Shown piece by piece: positions 7,344 through 16,289 of a DNA stretch of 64,000 bases (positions are counted from its first letter, which is position 1; every line of letters starts with the position of its first letter). Position numbers and translations under genes: made by a program. The notes below the pieces were generated by a model, which worked only from the letters and a program-made list of their open reading frames with translations, was not told the origin of the DNA and ran no database searches. The DNA lies in the NCBI GenBank assembly GCA_963821345.1, contig CAWGDM010000003.1, positions 62,001 to 126,000 of the forward strand, read 5' to 3'. The DNA comes from WHSW01 sp963821345 (GTDB lineage Bacteria; Actinomycetota; Thermoleophilia; Solirubrobacterales; 70-9).

Positions 7344-8291
7344 CTATGAGGACGCTAAGTCGACAACCGTCGGTCGAACAGAACAAACGCCACCCCTACC
7401 CAGCCAAACCCGGCTTCGCGCTACGCCAGCCGCTCGGCTTGGCGCTCGGGCGATGATCCGGACCACGTTCCAGGCCAGCCCGAGCCGCTGCATGCCGCCG
7501 ATGATCGCCCCGGAGGGGTCGAGCTCCCAGCGGCGCAGGCCGTGGACGGCGGAGCGGGGGAACGCGTGGTGGTTGTGGTGCCAGGCCTCGCCCAGCGAGG
7601 CCAGCGAGAGCCACCAGACGTTGGTCGAGTGATCGTCGGTGGCGAAGCGGCGGCGGCCGTGGAAGTGGCAGATCGAGTTGATCGACCAGGTCACGTGGTG
7701 GACGAAGAAGATCCGCACCAGTCCGCCCCACAGCAGCCCGGTGAGCCCGCCGATCAGGGTGCCGGTGAGTAGCCAGCCGAGCGCGAACGGGAGCGCGAGC
7801 GAGAGCGTGACCAGGCTCAGGAAGCGACGGTTGAGCAGTCGCATGCCGCCATCGTCCATGAGGTCGGGGGCGTACTTGCGCCGGTCCGCCTGGCCGTTGG
7901 CGTCGAACAGCCAGCCGATGTGGGCGTGCCAGAGGCCGGCGAGGCCGGAGCCGTGGCCGACGTGGGGCGAGTGCGGGTCGCCCTCCTCGTCGGTGTGGGC
8001 GTGATGCTTGCGGTGGTCGGCGACCCAGTCGATCACCGGCCCCTGGACCGCCATCGACCCGGCCGCGGCGAGCGCGTACTCGACCGGCTTGTAGGTCTGG
8101 AAGGCGCGGTGGGTGAGCAGCCGGTGGTAGCCGATCGTGATCCCCAGGGCGCTGACCAGATACATCCCGGCGAGGATCGAGAGGTCGGTCCAGCCGACCC
8201 CGCGGTTCCACAGCAGCACGATCGCCGCCAGGAAGGCGACGAAGGGGAGGGCGACGGCGGTCATGTTCGAGTAGCGCTGAAGTCGGCTCAT
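7344..8291 (-). CDS. Acyl-CoA / fatty-acid delta-9-type desaturase
   Basis: This 315-residue integral membrane di-iron enzyme has the three histidine boxes of the stearoyl-CoA desaturase class: HRLLTH, HRKHHAHTD and HNHHAFP. An extra conserved GEAWHHN precedes the last box. Four transmembrane helices are visible. It introduces a double bond into membrane acyl chains using O2 and reduced electron carriers. The start ATG 8291 is chosen over upstream in-frame starts because TACGGT lies exactly 6 nt before it. The last 35 residues, after a run RAPSRAAGVAR, are low in conservation and may be an extension. It is divergent from a PucR regulator 70 bases away, a candidate for its control. Confidence 0.92.
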   Translation of the reverse strand: MSRLQRYSNMTAVALPFVAFLAAIVLLWNRGVGWTDLSILAGMYLVSALGITIGYHRLLTHRAFQTYKPVEYALAAAGSMAVQGPVIDWVADHRKHHAHTDEEGDPHSPHVGHGSGLAGLWHAHIGWLFDANGQADRRKYAPDLMDDGGMRLLNRRFLSLVTLSLALPFALGWLLTGTLIGGLTGLLWGGLVRIFFVHHVTWSINSICHFHGRRRFATDDHSTNVWWLSLASLGEAWHHNHHAFPRSAVHGLRRWELDPSGAIIGGMQRLGLAWNVVRIIARAPSRAAGVARSRVWLGRGGVCSVRPTVVDLASS

Positions 8292-8297
8292 GGGCAC

Positions 8298-8355
8298 ACC
8301 GTAGGCCGCCTGGTGCACAGTTTCTTTACCCTCCCTCACGTTCGGGGCGTAAAAT
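8298..8355. promoter_or_regulatory. Divergent promoter region, desaturase / PucR regulator
   Basis: In the 70-base gap, the minus-strand -10 TACGGT (8298-8303) and the plus-strand -10 TAAAAT (8350-8355) each sit 6 nt from their start codons (8291 and 8362). Both transcripts would be leaderless, and any operator must lie in this short space. Confidence 0.55.
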
Positions 8356-8361
8356 CTTGTT

Positions 8362-9579
8362 ATGAACGAACAAGAAATCGCGCTCGATGAGCCCTGGCGC
8401 GGGCTGCCGGCGAAGATCGGCGAGCTGCTCCGCCCGCACGTTCCGGCGCTCAGCGACGAGGTGATCGAGGCGATCCGCGAGCGCGTTCCCGCCTACCGCC
8501 GGCCGCTGCGCGGGCGCTTCGGCACCGGGATCCGCGGCGGCGTCGAGGCGGCCCTGGCCCAATTCGCCGACCTGCTCGTCGATCCGGACCTCGACCGGCG
8601 CGACAGCGACGCCGTCTATCGGGCGCTTGGGCGCGGAGAACACCAGGAGCGGCGCACCCTCGACGCCCTGCTCGGCGCCTACCGGCTCGGCGCGCGGGTC
8701 TCGTGGCGGCGCGTCTCGGCGATCGCGATCGAGGCCGGGGTCGATCGGCGCACGCTGGCGCTGCTCGCCGAGGCTGTGTTCGCCTACATCGACGCGCTCT
8801 CTGCGCTCTCCGCCGAGGGCTACGCCCAGGCACAGTCGGCCGCCGCGGGCGAGAGCGAGCGGCTGCGCCGGCGGGTCGCGACCCTGCTGCTGCAGCCCGA
8901 GCCCGACGAGGCGTTGATCCGCGCGGCCGCCGCCGAGGCCGGTTGGGAGCCGCCGCAGAGGATCGCGGCCCTGGCCTGGGACGGGGGCGGCCGCCGGCTG
9001 CGGGCTCGGCTTCCCGCCGGCAGCGTCGTCGCCGAGCCCGGCGACGACGGCGGGCCCGGGCTGGCGCTGCTCGCCGACCCCGACGCCCCCGGTCTGCGCG
9101 AGCGACTCGGCCGCCTCGCCCGGCCCGGCGCCGCCGGCAGCGTCGTCCTCGGCCCGGCGGTCGAGCTGCTTGGGGCGGCGATCAGCGCCGACCGCGCCCG
9201 GGCGACGCTGCGGCTGATCGAGTCAGGGGCGATCGCGGCGCGGGGCTTCACGCTCGCCGACGATCACCTCGGCGCCCTGGTCGCGCACGGGGACGAGCTG
9301 ATCCTCGGGGATCTCTCCGCGCGCCGGCTGGCGCCGCTCGACGGCGAGACTCGGGCCTCGCGCGAGCGGCTGTCGCGGACCCTGCGCTCCTGGCTTGACC
9401 ACCAGGGCGAGGTCGCCCAGGTCGCCGCCGAGCTACACGTGCATCCGCAGACGGTTCGCTACCGGCTTGCCCGCCTGTACGATCTCTTCGGCGACCAGCT
9501 CACCGACCCCGAGCGGCGATTCGAGCTCGCGCTCGCCCTGCGCGCCGCGGTTTCGGAGCCGCGCCAACGGGAATCTTGA
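8362..9579 (+). CDS. PucR-family transcriptional regulator
   Basis: The protein is 405 residues. The C-terminal ~60 residues (WLDHQGEVAQVAAELHVHPQ then TVRYRLARLYDLFG) are the PucR C-terminal helix-turn-helix. The region from residue ~170 to 330 resembles the degenerate GGDEF-like middle domain, and the N-terminal part is helical. PucR/CdaR-type regulators respond to small metabolites. TAAAAT at 8350-8355 lies 6 nt before the ATG, so it is likely leaderless. It is divergent from the desaturase and 30 bases upstream of the ferritin-like gene, either of which could be its target. That is inference from position. Confidence 0.85.
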   Translation: MNEQEIALDEPWRGLPAKIGELLRPHVPALSDEVIEAIRERVPAYRRPLRGRFGTGIRGGVEAALAQFADLLVDPDLDRRDSDAVYRALGRGEHQERRTLDALLGAYRLGARVSWRRVSAIAIEAGVDRRTLALLAEAVFAYIDALSALSAEGYAQAQSAAAGESERLRRRVATLLLQPEPDEALIRAAAAEAGWEPPQRIAALAWDGGGRRLRARLPAGSVVAEPGDDGGPGLALLADPDAPGLRERLGRLARPGAAGSVVLGPAVELLGAAISADRARATLRLIESGAIAARGFTLADDHLGALVAHGDELILGDLSARRLAPLDGETRASRERLSRTLRSWLDHQGEVAQVAAELHVHPQTVRYRLARLYDLFGDQLTDPERRFELALALRAAVSEPRQRES

Positions 9580-9609
9580 GGCAACCTCGAGCTAAGGAGT
9601 CGAAACGAG

Positions 9610-10119
9610 ATGAGCACGTCCACCTCGAGCATGGACATCATGGCCTCGGAACATTCCGATCAGCGCGAGCGGGTGATCGAGCTGCTGACGAAGGCCTACT
9701 GGATGGAGGTCGAGACGGTGATGAGCTACATCGCCAACTCGATCAACCCCGACGGCGTGCGGGCGATGGAGATCCGCGAGTCGCTGGAGGCCGACATCCA
9801 GGAGGAGCTCGGTCACGCCAAGCAGTTCGCGGCCCGGATCAAGGAGCTGTACGGCGTCGTCCCCGGCTCGCTCGAGTTCAGCGCCGAGCAGACCTACCTG
9901 CAGCCGCCCGACGACCAGGTGGACGTCGTCCACGTGATCAAGGGCGTGATCGAGGCCGAGCAGGGCGCGATCGAGTTCTACAGCCGGATCATCGAGGAGA
10001 CCGACGGCGCCGATCCGGTGACCCAGGACATGCTGATCGCGATCCTTCGCGACGAGCAGGGCCACAAACGCCTATTCGAGGGGTTCCTTCGCGAATACGA
10101 GAAGGAGGGATTGGCCTAG
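9610..10119 (+). CDS. Ferritin-like / bacterioferritin-type protein
   Basis: The 169-residue all-helical protein carries two E..EExxH-type iron ligand sets: a Glu in YWMEVETVM with EELGHAKQF, then IEAEQGAIEFY with RDEQGHKRLF. This is the ferritin-like di-iron site seen in bacterioferritins and Dps-like relatives, with a role in iron storage or peroxide defence. Unlike most genes here it has a good Shine-Dalgarno (CTAAGGAG, 9592-9599), but its 11-nt distance to the ATG suggests a later start is possible. The four last bases overlap the convergent cyclase gene. Confidence 0.85.
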   Translation: MSTSTSSMDIMASEHSDQRERVIELLTKAYWMEVETVMSYIANSINPDGVRAMEIRESLEADIQEELGHAKQFAARIKELYGVVPGSLEFSAEQTYLQPPDDQVDVVHVIKGVIEAEQGAIEFYSRIIEETDGADPVTQDMLIAILRDEQGHKRLFEGFLREYEKEGLA

Positions 10120-13100
10120 CGGGCGGCGAGCGCGCCGCAGCGCTCGGCGTCGACCGGGCGGCCCAGGGCCGCCCAAGCGTCGCGGGCCTCCGTGAGTAGG
10201 CCGGCGTCCTGGTTGGCAGCGCCGCGGGCCTCGAGCGCGGCGGCGGAGCCGACCGGGTAGCGCAGCCGCTCGGCCAGCCCGGCCGCCTCCTCGGCGGTCT
10301 CGCGGGCGGCGTCGTGCTTGCCCGATAGCGCCAGGGTGACCGCCCGGGTCGCCGTCGCCTCGACCGACTGGGCGACCAGGCCGGCGCGCTCGCAGAGGTC
10401 GAGCGCCCGGGCGAGCGCCTGGTCGGCGTCGGCGTAGTCGCCGCGGTCGCGCAACGCGACCGCGAGCCCGTGCAGTGACTCGAAGGCGACCTCCGAGCGA
10501 CCGACCTGCTCGGCGGATTCCACCGCGCGCTCGAGCAGCTCGACCGCCTCGTCGAGCTCGCCCGCGTGCCACAGCAACACCCCGCGCATCGAGTAGGGGA
10601 AGCAAAGCTTGCCGGTCAGGCCCTCGCGCTCGGCCAGCGCCTGCGACGCGTCGGTCGCCTGCTCGGCCGCCTGCCAGTCGCCGCGGTAGGCGGCCACCTG
10701 GGCGAGCGCCGAGTGCAGCTCGACCTGCGAGGGCAGGTCGCCGGTTCGCAGCGCGATCGCCAGCGCCTCGCCGTATGCCTCGCCGGCGCCGTCGTAGTCG
10801 GCCTCGGAGATCTCCAGGTGGTAGCCCAGCGCGAGCAGCGCGCGGATCGCCTCGCCGGGGTCGGACTCGCGCGCCAACTCGACCGAGCGCTCGAGGTTCT
10901 CGCGGGCGCGCTCGGAGTCGCCGATCCTGCCGAAGACCCGGCCGAAGATCCCATGCGCGCGGCTCGCGGCAGCCGCCTCACCGAGCCGCTCGGCGAGCCG
11001 CAGCGCCTTCTCGGAGGCGTAGATCGCGAGCATGTTGTCGCCGGTGTGCATGTACAGCGACGCCGCCTCCTCGTACAGGCGGACCAGCTCCAGCGACGGC
11101 GGCCCGTCCTTGAGCAGGTCGATGCCGCGCTGGTAGTGCTCGATCGAGCCCTCGCGGTCGCCCTTGTGCCAGAGGCCGGCGCCGATCTTGCGGTGCAGGT
11201 CGCCGACCCGGGCCAGGTCCTCCTCGCCGCGGTAGTACTCCATGCAGCGCTCCCAGGCGCGCACGGCGCGGTCGACCCGGCCGAGGCGTAGCGCGACGTC
11301 GCCGAGCTTCTCGCCGATCCGCGCCGCGGTCGCCGGATCGAGGCGCTCCAGCGAGAGCGCCGTCTCGTAGTGCCCCTGGGCCTCGGAGTTCGAGTAGAGC
11401 GCAGCGGAGGCATCGCCGGCCGCCTCCAGGCCCGCCAGCGCCCGGGCCTCGTACTCCTCCAGCTCGCCCGGCTCGAGGTCGGCGGCGGCGCCGAGGCTGG
11501 CGGCGCGCGCGTAGTGCTCGGCGACCATCGCGACCACGCCCTCGGACCGGTCGGCGGCGCGCTCGGTGATGAACGCCCCGACCTCGGCGTGCTTGCGCGC
11601 CCGCACGGCCTTCGGCAGGGTCGAGTAGGCGACGTCGCGGATCAGCACGTGCTTGAACGCGTACTCGCGCTCGCCGGCCAACCGGCTGCCGGCGGTCGCC
11701 ACGATCAGGTCCTTGGCGCGCAGTGACTCGAGCGTCGCCCGCAGCTCGCCCGGCGGGTGGCCGGGCGGACCGACGGCGCCCTCCCAGAAGGTCTGGCCGA
11801 CGACCGACGCCTCCTGCAGCGCGCGGCGCTCCTCGCGCGCCAGCGAGTCGAGCCGGGCGGCGAGCACCGAGTGCACGGTCTCGGGCAGCTCCTCGGCCTC
11901 GCCGGCGCCCTCCTCGACGATCCGGTTGACCATCTCCTCGGCGAACAGCGGGTTGCCGCCCGACCGCGCGGCGACCTGCTCGGCGAGCTCGGCGCCCTCG
12001 CCCGTGGACGAGGCGAGCAGCGTCGTCACCAGCTCGCGCGCCTGCTCGCGGGGCAGCGGGTCGAGGCTGATCGTGGTCGCGTTCAGCCGGCCGCCTCCCC
12101 AGCCGGGCCGCCGGTCGAGCAGCTCGTCGCGGGCCATGCACAGGATCAGCACCGGCCCCCGCGACCAGCGGGCGAGGTGCTCGATCAGGTCGAGCATGCC
12201 CTCGTCGGCCCAATGGATGTCCTCGACCGCGAAGACCAGTGGCTGGCGGGCGCCGCCCGCCTCGACCACCGTGCGCACGGCCGAGAACAGGCGCTCGCGC
12301 ATCTGCTGCGGGTCCTCGACCTCGGCTGCGCTCGGCTCGCCCGGTCGCTCGATCCCGAGCGGCCGCCCGAGCGCGGCCGCCAGTCGCTCCGCCGGCTCCT
12401 CGGTCTCGGAGCCCGCGACCAGCTCCTCGACCCCGCCGCTCAACTTGCGCCAGGCGGCGCCGGTGTCGTCGGTGTCGACGATCTCGAAGGTCCCGCGGAC
12501 GATCTCGCCGAGCGCCCAATAGGCGAGCCCGGCGCCGTAGGCGGGGCAGCTGCCGAGGCGCACCGCGGGCGGCGTCGGGCGGTCGCCGAGCTGCAGGGCG
12601 AGCTCGCGCAGCAGGCGCGACTTGCCGACCCCGGCCTGGCCGATAACCGTGACCAGATGCGGGCGCCCCTCGCTGACCACGCGCTCGTAGAGCGACAGCA
12701 GCAGCTCGGTCTCGTCAGCGCGGCCGATCAGCGGCGTCGAGCTCCCGGTCGCCCGTGGGCTCCGGCCTCCGACCACCGCCCGCACCGCCTCCCACGCAGG
12801 GACCGGCTCGGCCTTGCCCTTGAGCTCCAGTGGCGGAAGCTCGACGTACTCGATCGCAGAGCGGGTCAGCCGGTGGGTGATCTCACCGACGACAACCGTG
12901 CCCGGCTCGGCGGCCGCCTGCAGGCGGGCGGCGACGTTGACCGGGTCGCCGATCACGGTGTAGCCGTCGCCGACCTGGCCGGCGAGCACATCGCCGGAGT
13001 TGATCCCGACGCGGAGCTTGAACTCGGCCTCGATGTCGGCGGCGATCCGCTCGTTGACCTCGGCCATCGCGGCCTGCATTCCGAGGCCGGCGCGGACCGC

Positions 13101-13556
13101 GCGCTCGGGGTCGTCCTCGTGGGCGGTCGGGGCGCCGAAGACGCCCATCACGTTGTCGCCGATGAACTTGTCGATCGTCCCTCCGAAGCGCTCGATCTCG
13201 TCGCCCAGCCGCCGCAGGGCCCGGTCGACCATCGACTTGATCCGCTCCGGGTCGAGGCGCTCGGAGACCGCCGTGTAGCCGGAGAGGTCGGCGAAGATGA
13301 TCGTCGCCTTGCGCCGCTCCTCGGGCAGCTGCTCGGTGGCCTGGCCGGCGGGCGGCGCGGCGGCAGCGCCGCCAAGCGTCGTCCCGCACTCGATGCAGAA
13401 CTTCGCCCCGGGCGGGTTCTCGGCGCCGCAGCTCGGACAGCCCGGCGACAGCCCGGCGCCGCACGACATGCAGAAGCGCGCGCGGTCGGGGTTCGAGGTG
13501 CCGCATGCGGGGCAGTTCACTGCCTGCTCAGGATAAGCGTCGGGGTCGAGTCGCAT
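10116..13556 (-). CDS. Zinc-ribbon / class III cyclase / AAA ATPase / TPR signalling protein
   Basis: This giant cytoplasmic protein is about 1146 residues. Two zinc ribbons open it (CPACG..FCMSCG and CPSCG..FCIECG). A class III nucleotidyl cyclase domain follows at about 75-240, with metal Asp in IIFADLSGY, KFIGD, and the NxxxR pair in GDPVNVAARL. Next is an STAND-like ATPase with Walker A IGQAGVGKS and Walker B FAVEDIHWAD, then a long array of TPR repeats to the C-terminus. The cyclase set of residues looks intact, so cyclic nucleotide synthesis is plausible. ATG 13556 is used. GTG 13520, just before the first zinc ribbon, is an alternative preceded by TATCCT. Confidence 0.88.
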   Translation of the reverse strand: MRLDPDAYPEQAVNCPACGTSNPDRARFCMSCGAGLSPGCPSCGAENPPGAKFCIECGTTLGGAAAAPPAGQATEQLPEERRKATIIFADLSGYTAVSERLDPERIKSMVDRALRRLGDEIERFGGTIDKFIGDNVMGVFGAPTAHEDDPERAVRAGLGMQAAMAEVNERIAADIEAEFKLRVGINSGDVLAGQVGDGYTVIGDPVNVAARLQAAAEPGTVVVGEITHRLTRSAIEYVELPPLELKGKAEPVPAWEAVRAVVGGRSPRATGSSTPLIGRADETELLLSLYERVVSEGRPHLVTVIGQAGVGKSRLLRELALQLGDRPTPPAVRLGSCPAYGAGLAYWALGEIVRGTFEIVDTDDTGAAWRKLSGGVEELVAGSETEEPAERLAAALGRPLGIERPGEPSAAEVEDPQQMRERLFSAVRTVVEAGGARQPLVFAVEDIHWADEGMLDLIEHLARWSRGPVLILCMARDELLDRRPGWGGGRLNATTISLDPLPREQARELVTTLLASSTGEGAELAEQVAARSGGNPLFAEEMVNRIVEEGAGEAEELPETVHSVLAARLDSLAREERRALQEASVVGQTFWEGAVGPPGHPPGELRATLESLRAKDLIVATAGSRLAGEREYAFKHVLIRDVAYSTLPKAVRARKHAEVGAFITERAADRSEGVVAMVAEHYARAASLGAAADLEPGELEEYEARALAGLEAAGDASAALYSNSEAQGHYETALSLERLDPATAARIGEKLGDVALRLGRVDRAVRAWERCMEYYRGEEDLARVGDLHRKIGAGLWHKGDREGSIEHYQRGIDLLKDGPPSLELVRLYEEAASLYMHTGDNMLAIYASEKALRLAERLGEAAAASRAHGIFGRVFGRIGDSERARENLERSVELARESDPGEAIRALLALGYHLEISEADYDGAGEAYGEALAIALRTGDLPSQVELHSALAQVAAYRGDWQAAEQATDASQALAEREGLTGKLCFPYSMRGVLLWHAGELDEAVELLERAVESAEQVGRSEVAFESLHGLAVALRDRGDYADADQALARALDLCERAGLVAQSVEATATRAVTLALSGKHDAARETAEEAAGLAERLRYPVGSAAALEARGAANQDAGLLTEARDAWAALGRPVDAERCGALAAR

Positions 13557-13600
13557 CGAACCGGTGATCTGGACCGGTTGGATGCATCTCGATCGCCGAG

Positions 13601-13825
13601 CTACTCGATCGGGATGTCTTCGACCACGGGGCCGGTGCGGCCCTCGTATTCGTCGAGTCGCTCGAGGTAGTGGTCGATCATCGCGCGCATCGTCACCAGG
13701 GCCTCGCGCTGGACCGTCTGCCACTGGCCGCGCAGCTCGGGGCTCGAGGTCGCCCGCAGGACCTCGGCGCCGCGGCAGATCGGGCAGAGCTCGACGCAGT
13801 GGTGGGTCGGTTCAGGCGTGGCCAT
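13601..13825 (-). CDS. Small CxxC protein, operon partner of ArsA-like ATPase
   Basis: The 74-residue protein has a CVELCPICRG motif at residues 10-19 that could bind zinc, followed by a helical segment. No family is recognised. The ATG at 13825 lies inside the last codons of the ArsA-like gene (14-base overlap), so it is translated as part of the same operon. The motif resembles the short cysteine motif of small zinc-binding adaptor proteins. Its function is unknown. Confidence 0.65.
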   Translation of the reverse strand: MATPEPTHHCVELCPICRGAEVLRATSSPELRGQWQTVQREALVTMRAMIDHYLERLDEYEGRTGPVVEDIPIE

Positions 13826-15011
13826 CGGCGGTGGCGGCGGTCGTGGTCTCGAAGGTGATCTCGAGCGAGCCGTCGGCGAGCCTGGCGCCGGTCGGGCTGC
13901 GGCGCGCGAGGGCTGCCGGGAGGATGATAGTTCGCTTCCTGGGCCCGACCGAGACGATCAGCTCGGGGCCGACCTTCTTCAACCCGATCTCCCCGCGCTC
14001 GCCGAACGGGACCTGGATCCGCATCACCGCCGACCCGTTCGACGACTCGACCTCGTGCGCGAGGCCGGCGTGCATGACCGCCGCCGGGTCGAGGTCATCG
14101 AACAGCTCGGTGCCGAGGCGGTCGAGCATCGCGGTGCCGATCACCTCCTCGTCGAAGTAGCGCGCGGTCAGCACCGGCAGCGGCGCGAATCCGGCCCGGA
14201 CCTCGCTCAGCTGCTCGCGCTGGCGCTCGCGCCACTCGCCGAAGTAGCCGCCGGCGACCTCGTCGGGGAACACCCGATTGACGACCACGGCGTCGGTCAG
14301 GTAGCCGTACAGGCTCAGGTAGGTGAAGGTGCGCTGCGCTTCCTTGACCACCATCCGGTCCGGGGTCATCACCAGCCGAATCGAGGCGTGCTCGCGGTCG
14401 CGGAGGATCTCGTTCATGTCGATCATCTGGCGGACCAGGGCCTGGACCTCGCCGAGCACCTCCTCGCCGGGGATCTCGACGTCGATCATCCGCGCGATCG
14501 GCTTCGCCGCGCTGACCAGCCGCCGCTCCCAAGGAAACACCTTCTCCAGCCACCAGTGGGCGATGTCGGGGAAGCCGAGCAGGCGCAGTGTCTCGCCGGT
14601 CGGGGCGCAGTCAACGATCACCGCGTCGAACTCGCCCGAGCGGTGGTGGGTCTTGATCTGCAGCAGGCTGAAGAGCTCGTCCATGCCCGGCGGCACCGTC
14701 AGCTCCTCGGCGGCGATGTCCATCACCCCGCGGTCGGCGAGCAGGGCACCGAGCCAGCGTTGGACCGCGCCCCAGTTGGCCTCCAGCTCGCGCTCGGCCT
14801 GGACTTCCTGGCCCCAGAGGAGGTCGCAGACGGGCGTCGGGTCCGGCCCGAGCTCGGCGTCGAGCGAGTCCGAGAGGCTGTGGGCGGGGTCGGTCGAGAG
14901 CACCACGGTGCGCAGCCCGGCGGCCGCGCAGCGGCGCGCGGTGGCGGCGGCGACGCTGGTCTTGCCCACGCCTCCCTTGCCCGTGTAGAGGATCGTGCGG
15001 GGTGGCGACAT
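13812..15011 (-). CDS. ArsA/Get3-family ATPase
   Basis: The protein is 399 residues with a deviant Walker A, GKGGVGKTS (residues 11-19), the DTDPAHS-type switch (STDPAHSLSD) and the PTGETLRLL region (CAPTGETLRLL). These define the ArsA/Get3 P-loop ATPase family. The C-terminal ~80 residues form an HSP20-like extension seen in actinobacterial members. The true substrate is unlikely to be arsenite, because no ArsB or ArsD neighbour is present. A role in membrane-protein or metal handling is more likely but unproved. TACGCT lies 9 nt before the ATG. It is divergent from the lipoprotein gene. Confidence 0.88.
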   Translation of the reverse strand: MSPPRTILYTGKGGVGKTSVAAATARRCAAAGLRTVVLSTDPAHSLSDSLDAELGPDPTPVCDLLWGQEVQAERELEANWGAVQRWLGALLADRGVMDIAAEELTVPPGMDELFSLLQIKTHHRSGEFDAVIVDCAPTGETLRLLGFPDIAHWWLEKVFPWERRLVSAAKPIARMIDVEIPGEEVLGEVQALVRQMIDMNEILRDREHASIRLVMTPDRMVVKEAQRTFTYLSLYGYLTDAVVVNRVFPDEVAGGYFGEWRERQREQLSEVRAGFAPLPVLTARYFDEEVIGTAMLDRLGTELFDDLDPAAVMHAGLAHEVESSNGSAVMRIQVPFGERGEIGLKKVGPELIVSVGPRKRTIILPAALARRSPTGARLADGSLEITFETTTAATADGHA

Positions 15012-15108
15012 CGGCCCGCCAGCGTAGACGGCGCAACCCGATGCGGCTTCAGACGTAGTCGCTACGCTGCGCCGTCACCCAGATCACGAGAACAAGGAGA
15101 CCCAGACT

Positions 15109-16212
15109 TTGACCCGGATCAGAACCCTGCTCGTCGTCAGCGCACTGGCGCTGCCGATCCCGGCGGCGATCGCCGGTTGCGGCGGAGACGACTCCTCCAG
15201 CGAGGACCCGCAGACCGTCCTCGACGAGACCTTCAACAACGACACCGCCGTCAACAGCGGCGACCTCTCGCTGACCGCGTCAGTGAGCGCCGAGGGCGAT
15301 CAGGGGGGCAACTTCGAAGCCAGCCTCAGCGGCCCGTTCCAGAAGGATTCGGACAACGAGAACGCGATCCCGCAGCTCGACCTGACGGCGTCGCTGTCGG
15401 GTTCAGGCGCCGGCCAGTCGATCGACTTCTCCGGCGGCCTGGTGGTCACCGGCGACAACGCCTACGTCGAGTACAAGGATCAGGCATACGAGATCGGCAC
15501 GGACCAATTCACGCAGCTCAGTGACGCGTTCGAGCAGCAGGCCGCGCAGACGAGCGCCAGCGGCTCACAGGGGACGTTCCAGGAGCAGTGCCAGGCGGCG
15601 ATCGAGCAGGCCGGCGGCGACGCCTCGGCGTGCGACTTCGACCCCTCGTCCTGGATCACCAACCTGACCAACGACGGCACCGAGGACGTCGGCGGAACCT
15701 CGACGATCCACATCTCGGGTGATGCGAACATCGAGCAGGTCCTCACCGACATCGGCAACCTGGCCTCCTCGGTCCCCGGCGCGGACGCGGGCGGGTTCGA
15801 CCCGGCGCAGCTGGGCGCGGTCTCGAGCGCGGTCACCGATGCCTCGATCGACGTCTACTCGGGCGCCGACGATCACGTGCTGCGCAAGTTCGACGTCAAC
15901 CTGACGATCGATCCGTCGCAGATCGCCCCCGCGGGCGCGGTCCCGGTCTCGAACATCCAGATCTCGTTCGCGGTCGAGATCGACGGGCTCAACGAGACCC
16001 AGACGATCCAGGCTCCGTCGAACGCGAAGTCGATCGACCAGCTGTTCGGCGACCTCGGCATCGACCCGAGCACGCTCGGCGGTCTGGGCGCCGACTCGCT
16101 CGGCGGCGGATCCACCGGCTCGAGCTCGGGCGGCGGCGATTTCGAGCAGTGCATCCAGCAGGCGACGACGCCCGCCGAGATCAACGACTGCGCCAGCCAG
16201 CTCGGCGGCTGA
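15109..16212 (+). CDS. Secreted lipoprotein, LppX/LprG-like candidate
   Basis: The protein is 367 residues starting at TTG 15109, supported by AAGGAGA at 15094-15100. The signal peptide has a clear lipobox (IAGC, Cys at about residue 24), so the mature protein is lipid-anchored outside the membrane. The body is rich in beta strands, Asp, Ser and Gly. It shows the VLDETFNNDTAVNSGDLSL-type opening found in many actinobacterial lipoproteins thought to share the LppX/LolA-like lipid-binding fold. A C-terminal Gly/Ser linker precedes a small Cys pair. The fold assignment is tentative. A terminator follows. Confidence 0.75.
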   Translation: MTRIRTLLVVSALALPIPAAIAGCGGDDSSSEDPQTVLDETFNNDTAVNSGDLSLTASVSAEGDQGGNFEASLSGPFQKDSDNENAIPQLDLTASLSGSGAGQSIDFSGGLVVTGDNAYVEYKDQAYEIGTDQFTQLSDAFEQQAAQTSASGSQGTFQEQCQAAIEQAGGDASACDFDPSSWITNLTNDGTEDVGGTSTIHISGDANIEQVLTDIGNLASSVPGADAGGFDPAQLGAVSSAVTDASIDVYSGADDHVLRKFDVNLTIDPSQIAPAGAVPVSNIQISFAVEIDGLNETQTIQAPSNAKSIDQLFGDLGIDPSTLGGLGADSLGGGSTGSSSGGGDFEQCIQQATTPAEINDCASQLGG

Positions 16213-16226
16213 GCGCGCAAGCGATG

Positions 16227-16267
16227 ACGACGGGCCCCGGTGCGCAGCCGCCACCGGGGCCCGTCGT
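16227..16267 (+). terminator. Strong hairpin terminator after the lipoprotein gene
   Basis: A 16-bp perfect stem (16227-16242 with 16252-16267) has a 9-nt loop and is followed by GCGTTCT. The T run is poor, but the stem is long and directly follows the stop. It separates the lipoprotein from the exchanger promoter at 16278. Confidence 0.75.
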
Positions 16268-16289
16268 GCGTTCTGACTAGGCTGGCGGC

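Noticed and set aside
7395..7445. Reverse-oriented degenerate repeat in the desaturase C-terminus
   Set aside because: Shares GCGAAGCC-like pieces but lacks the CCGTTGAGGCGCC core.
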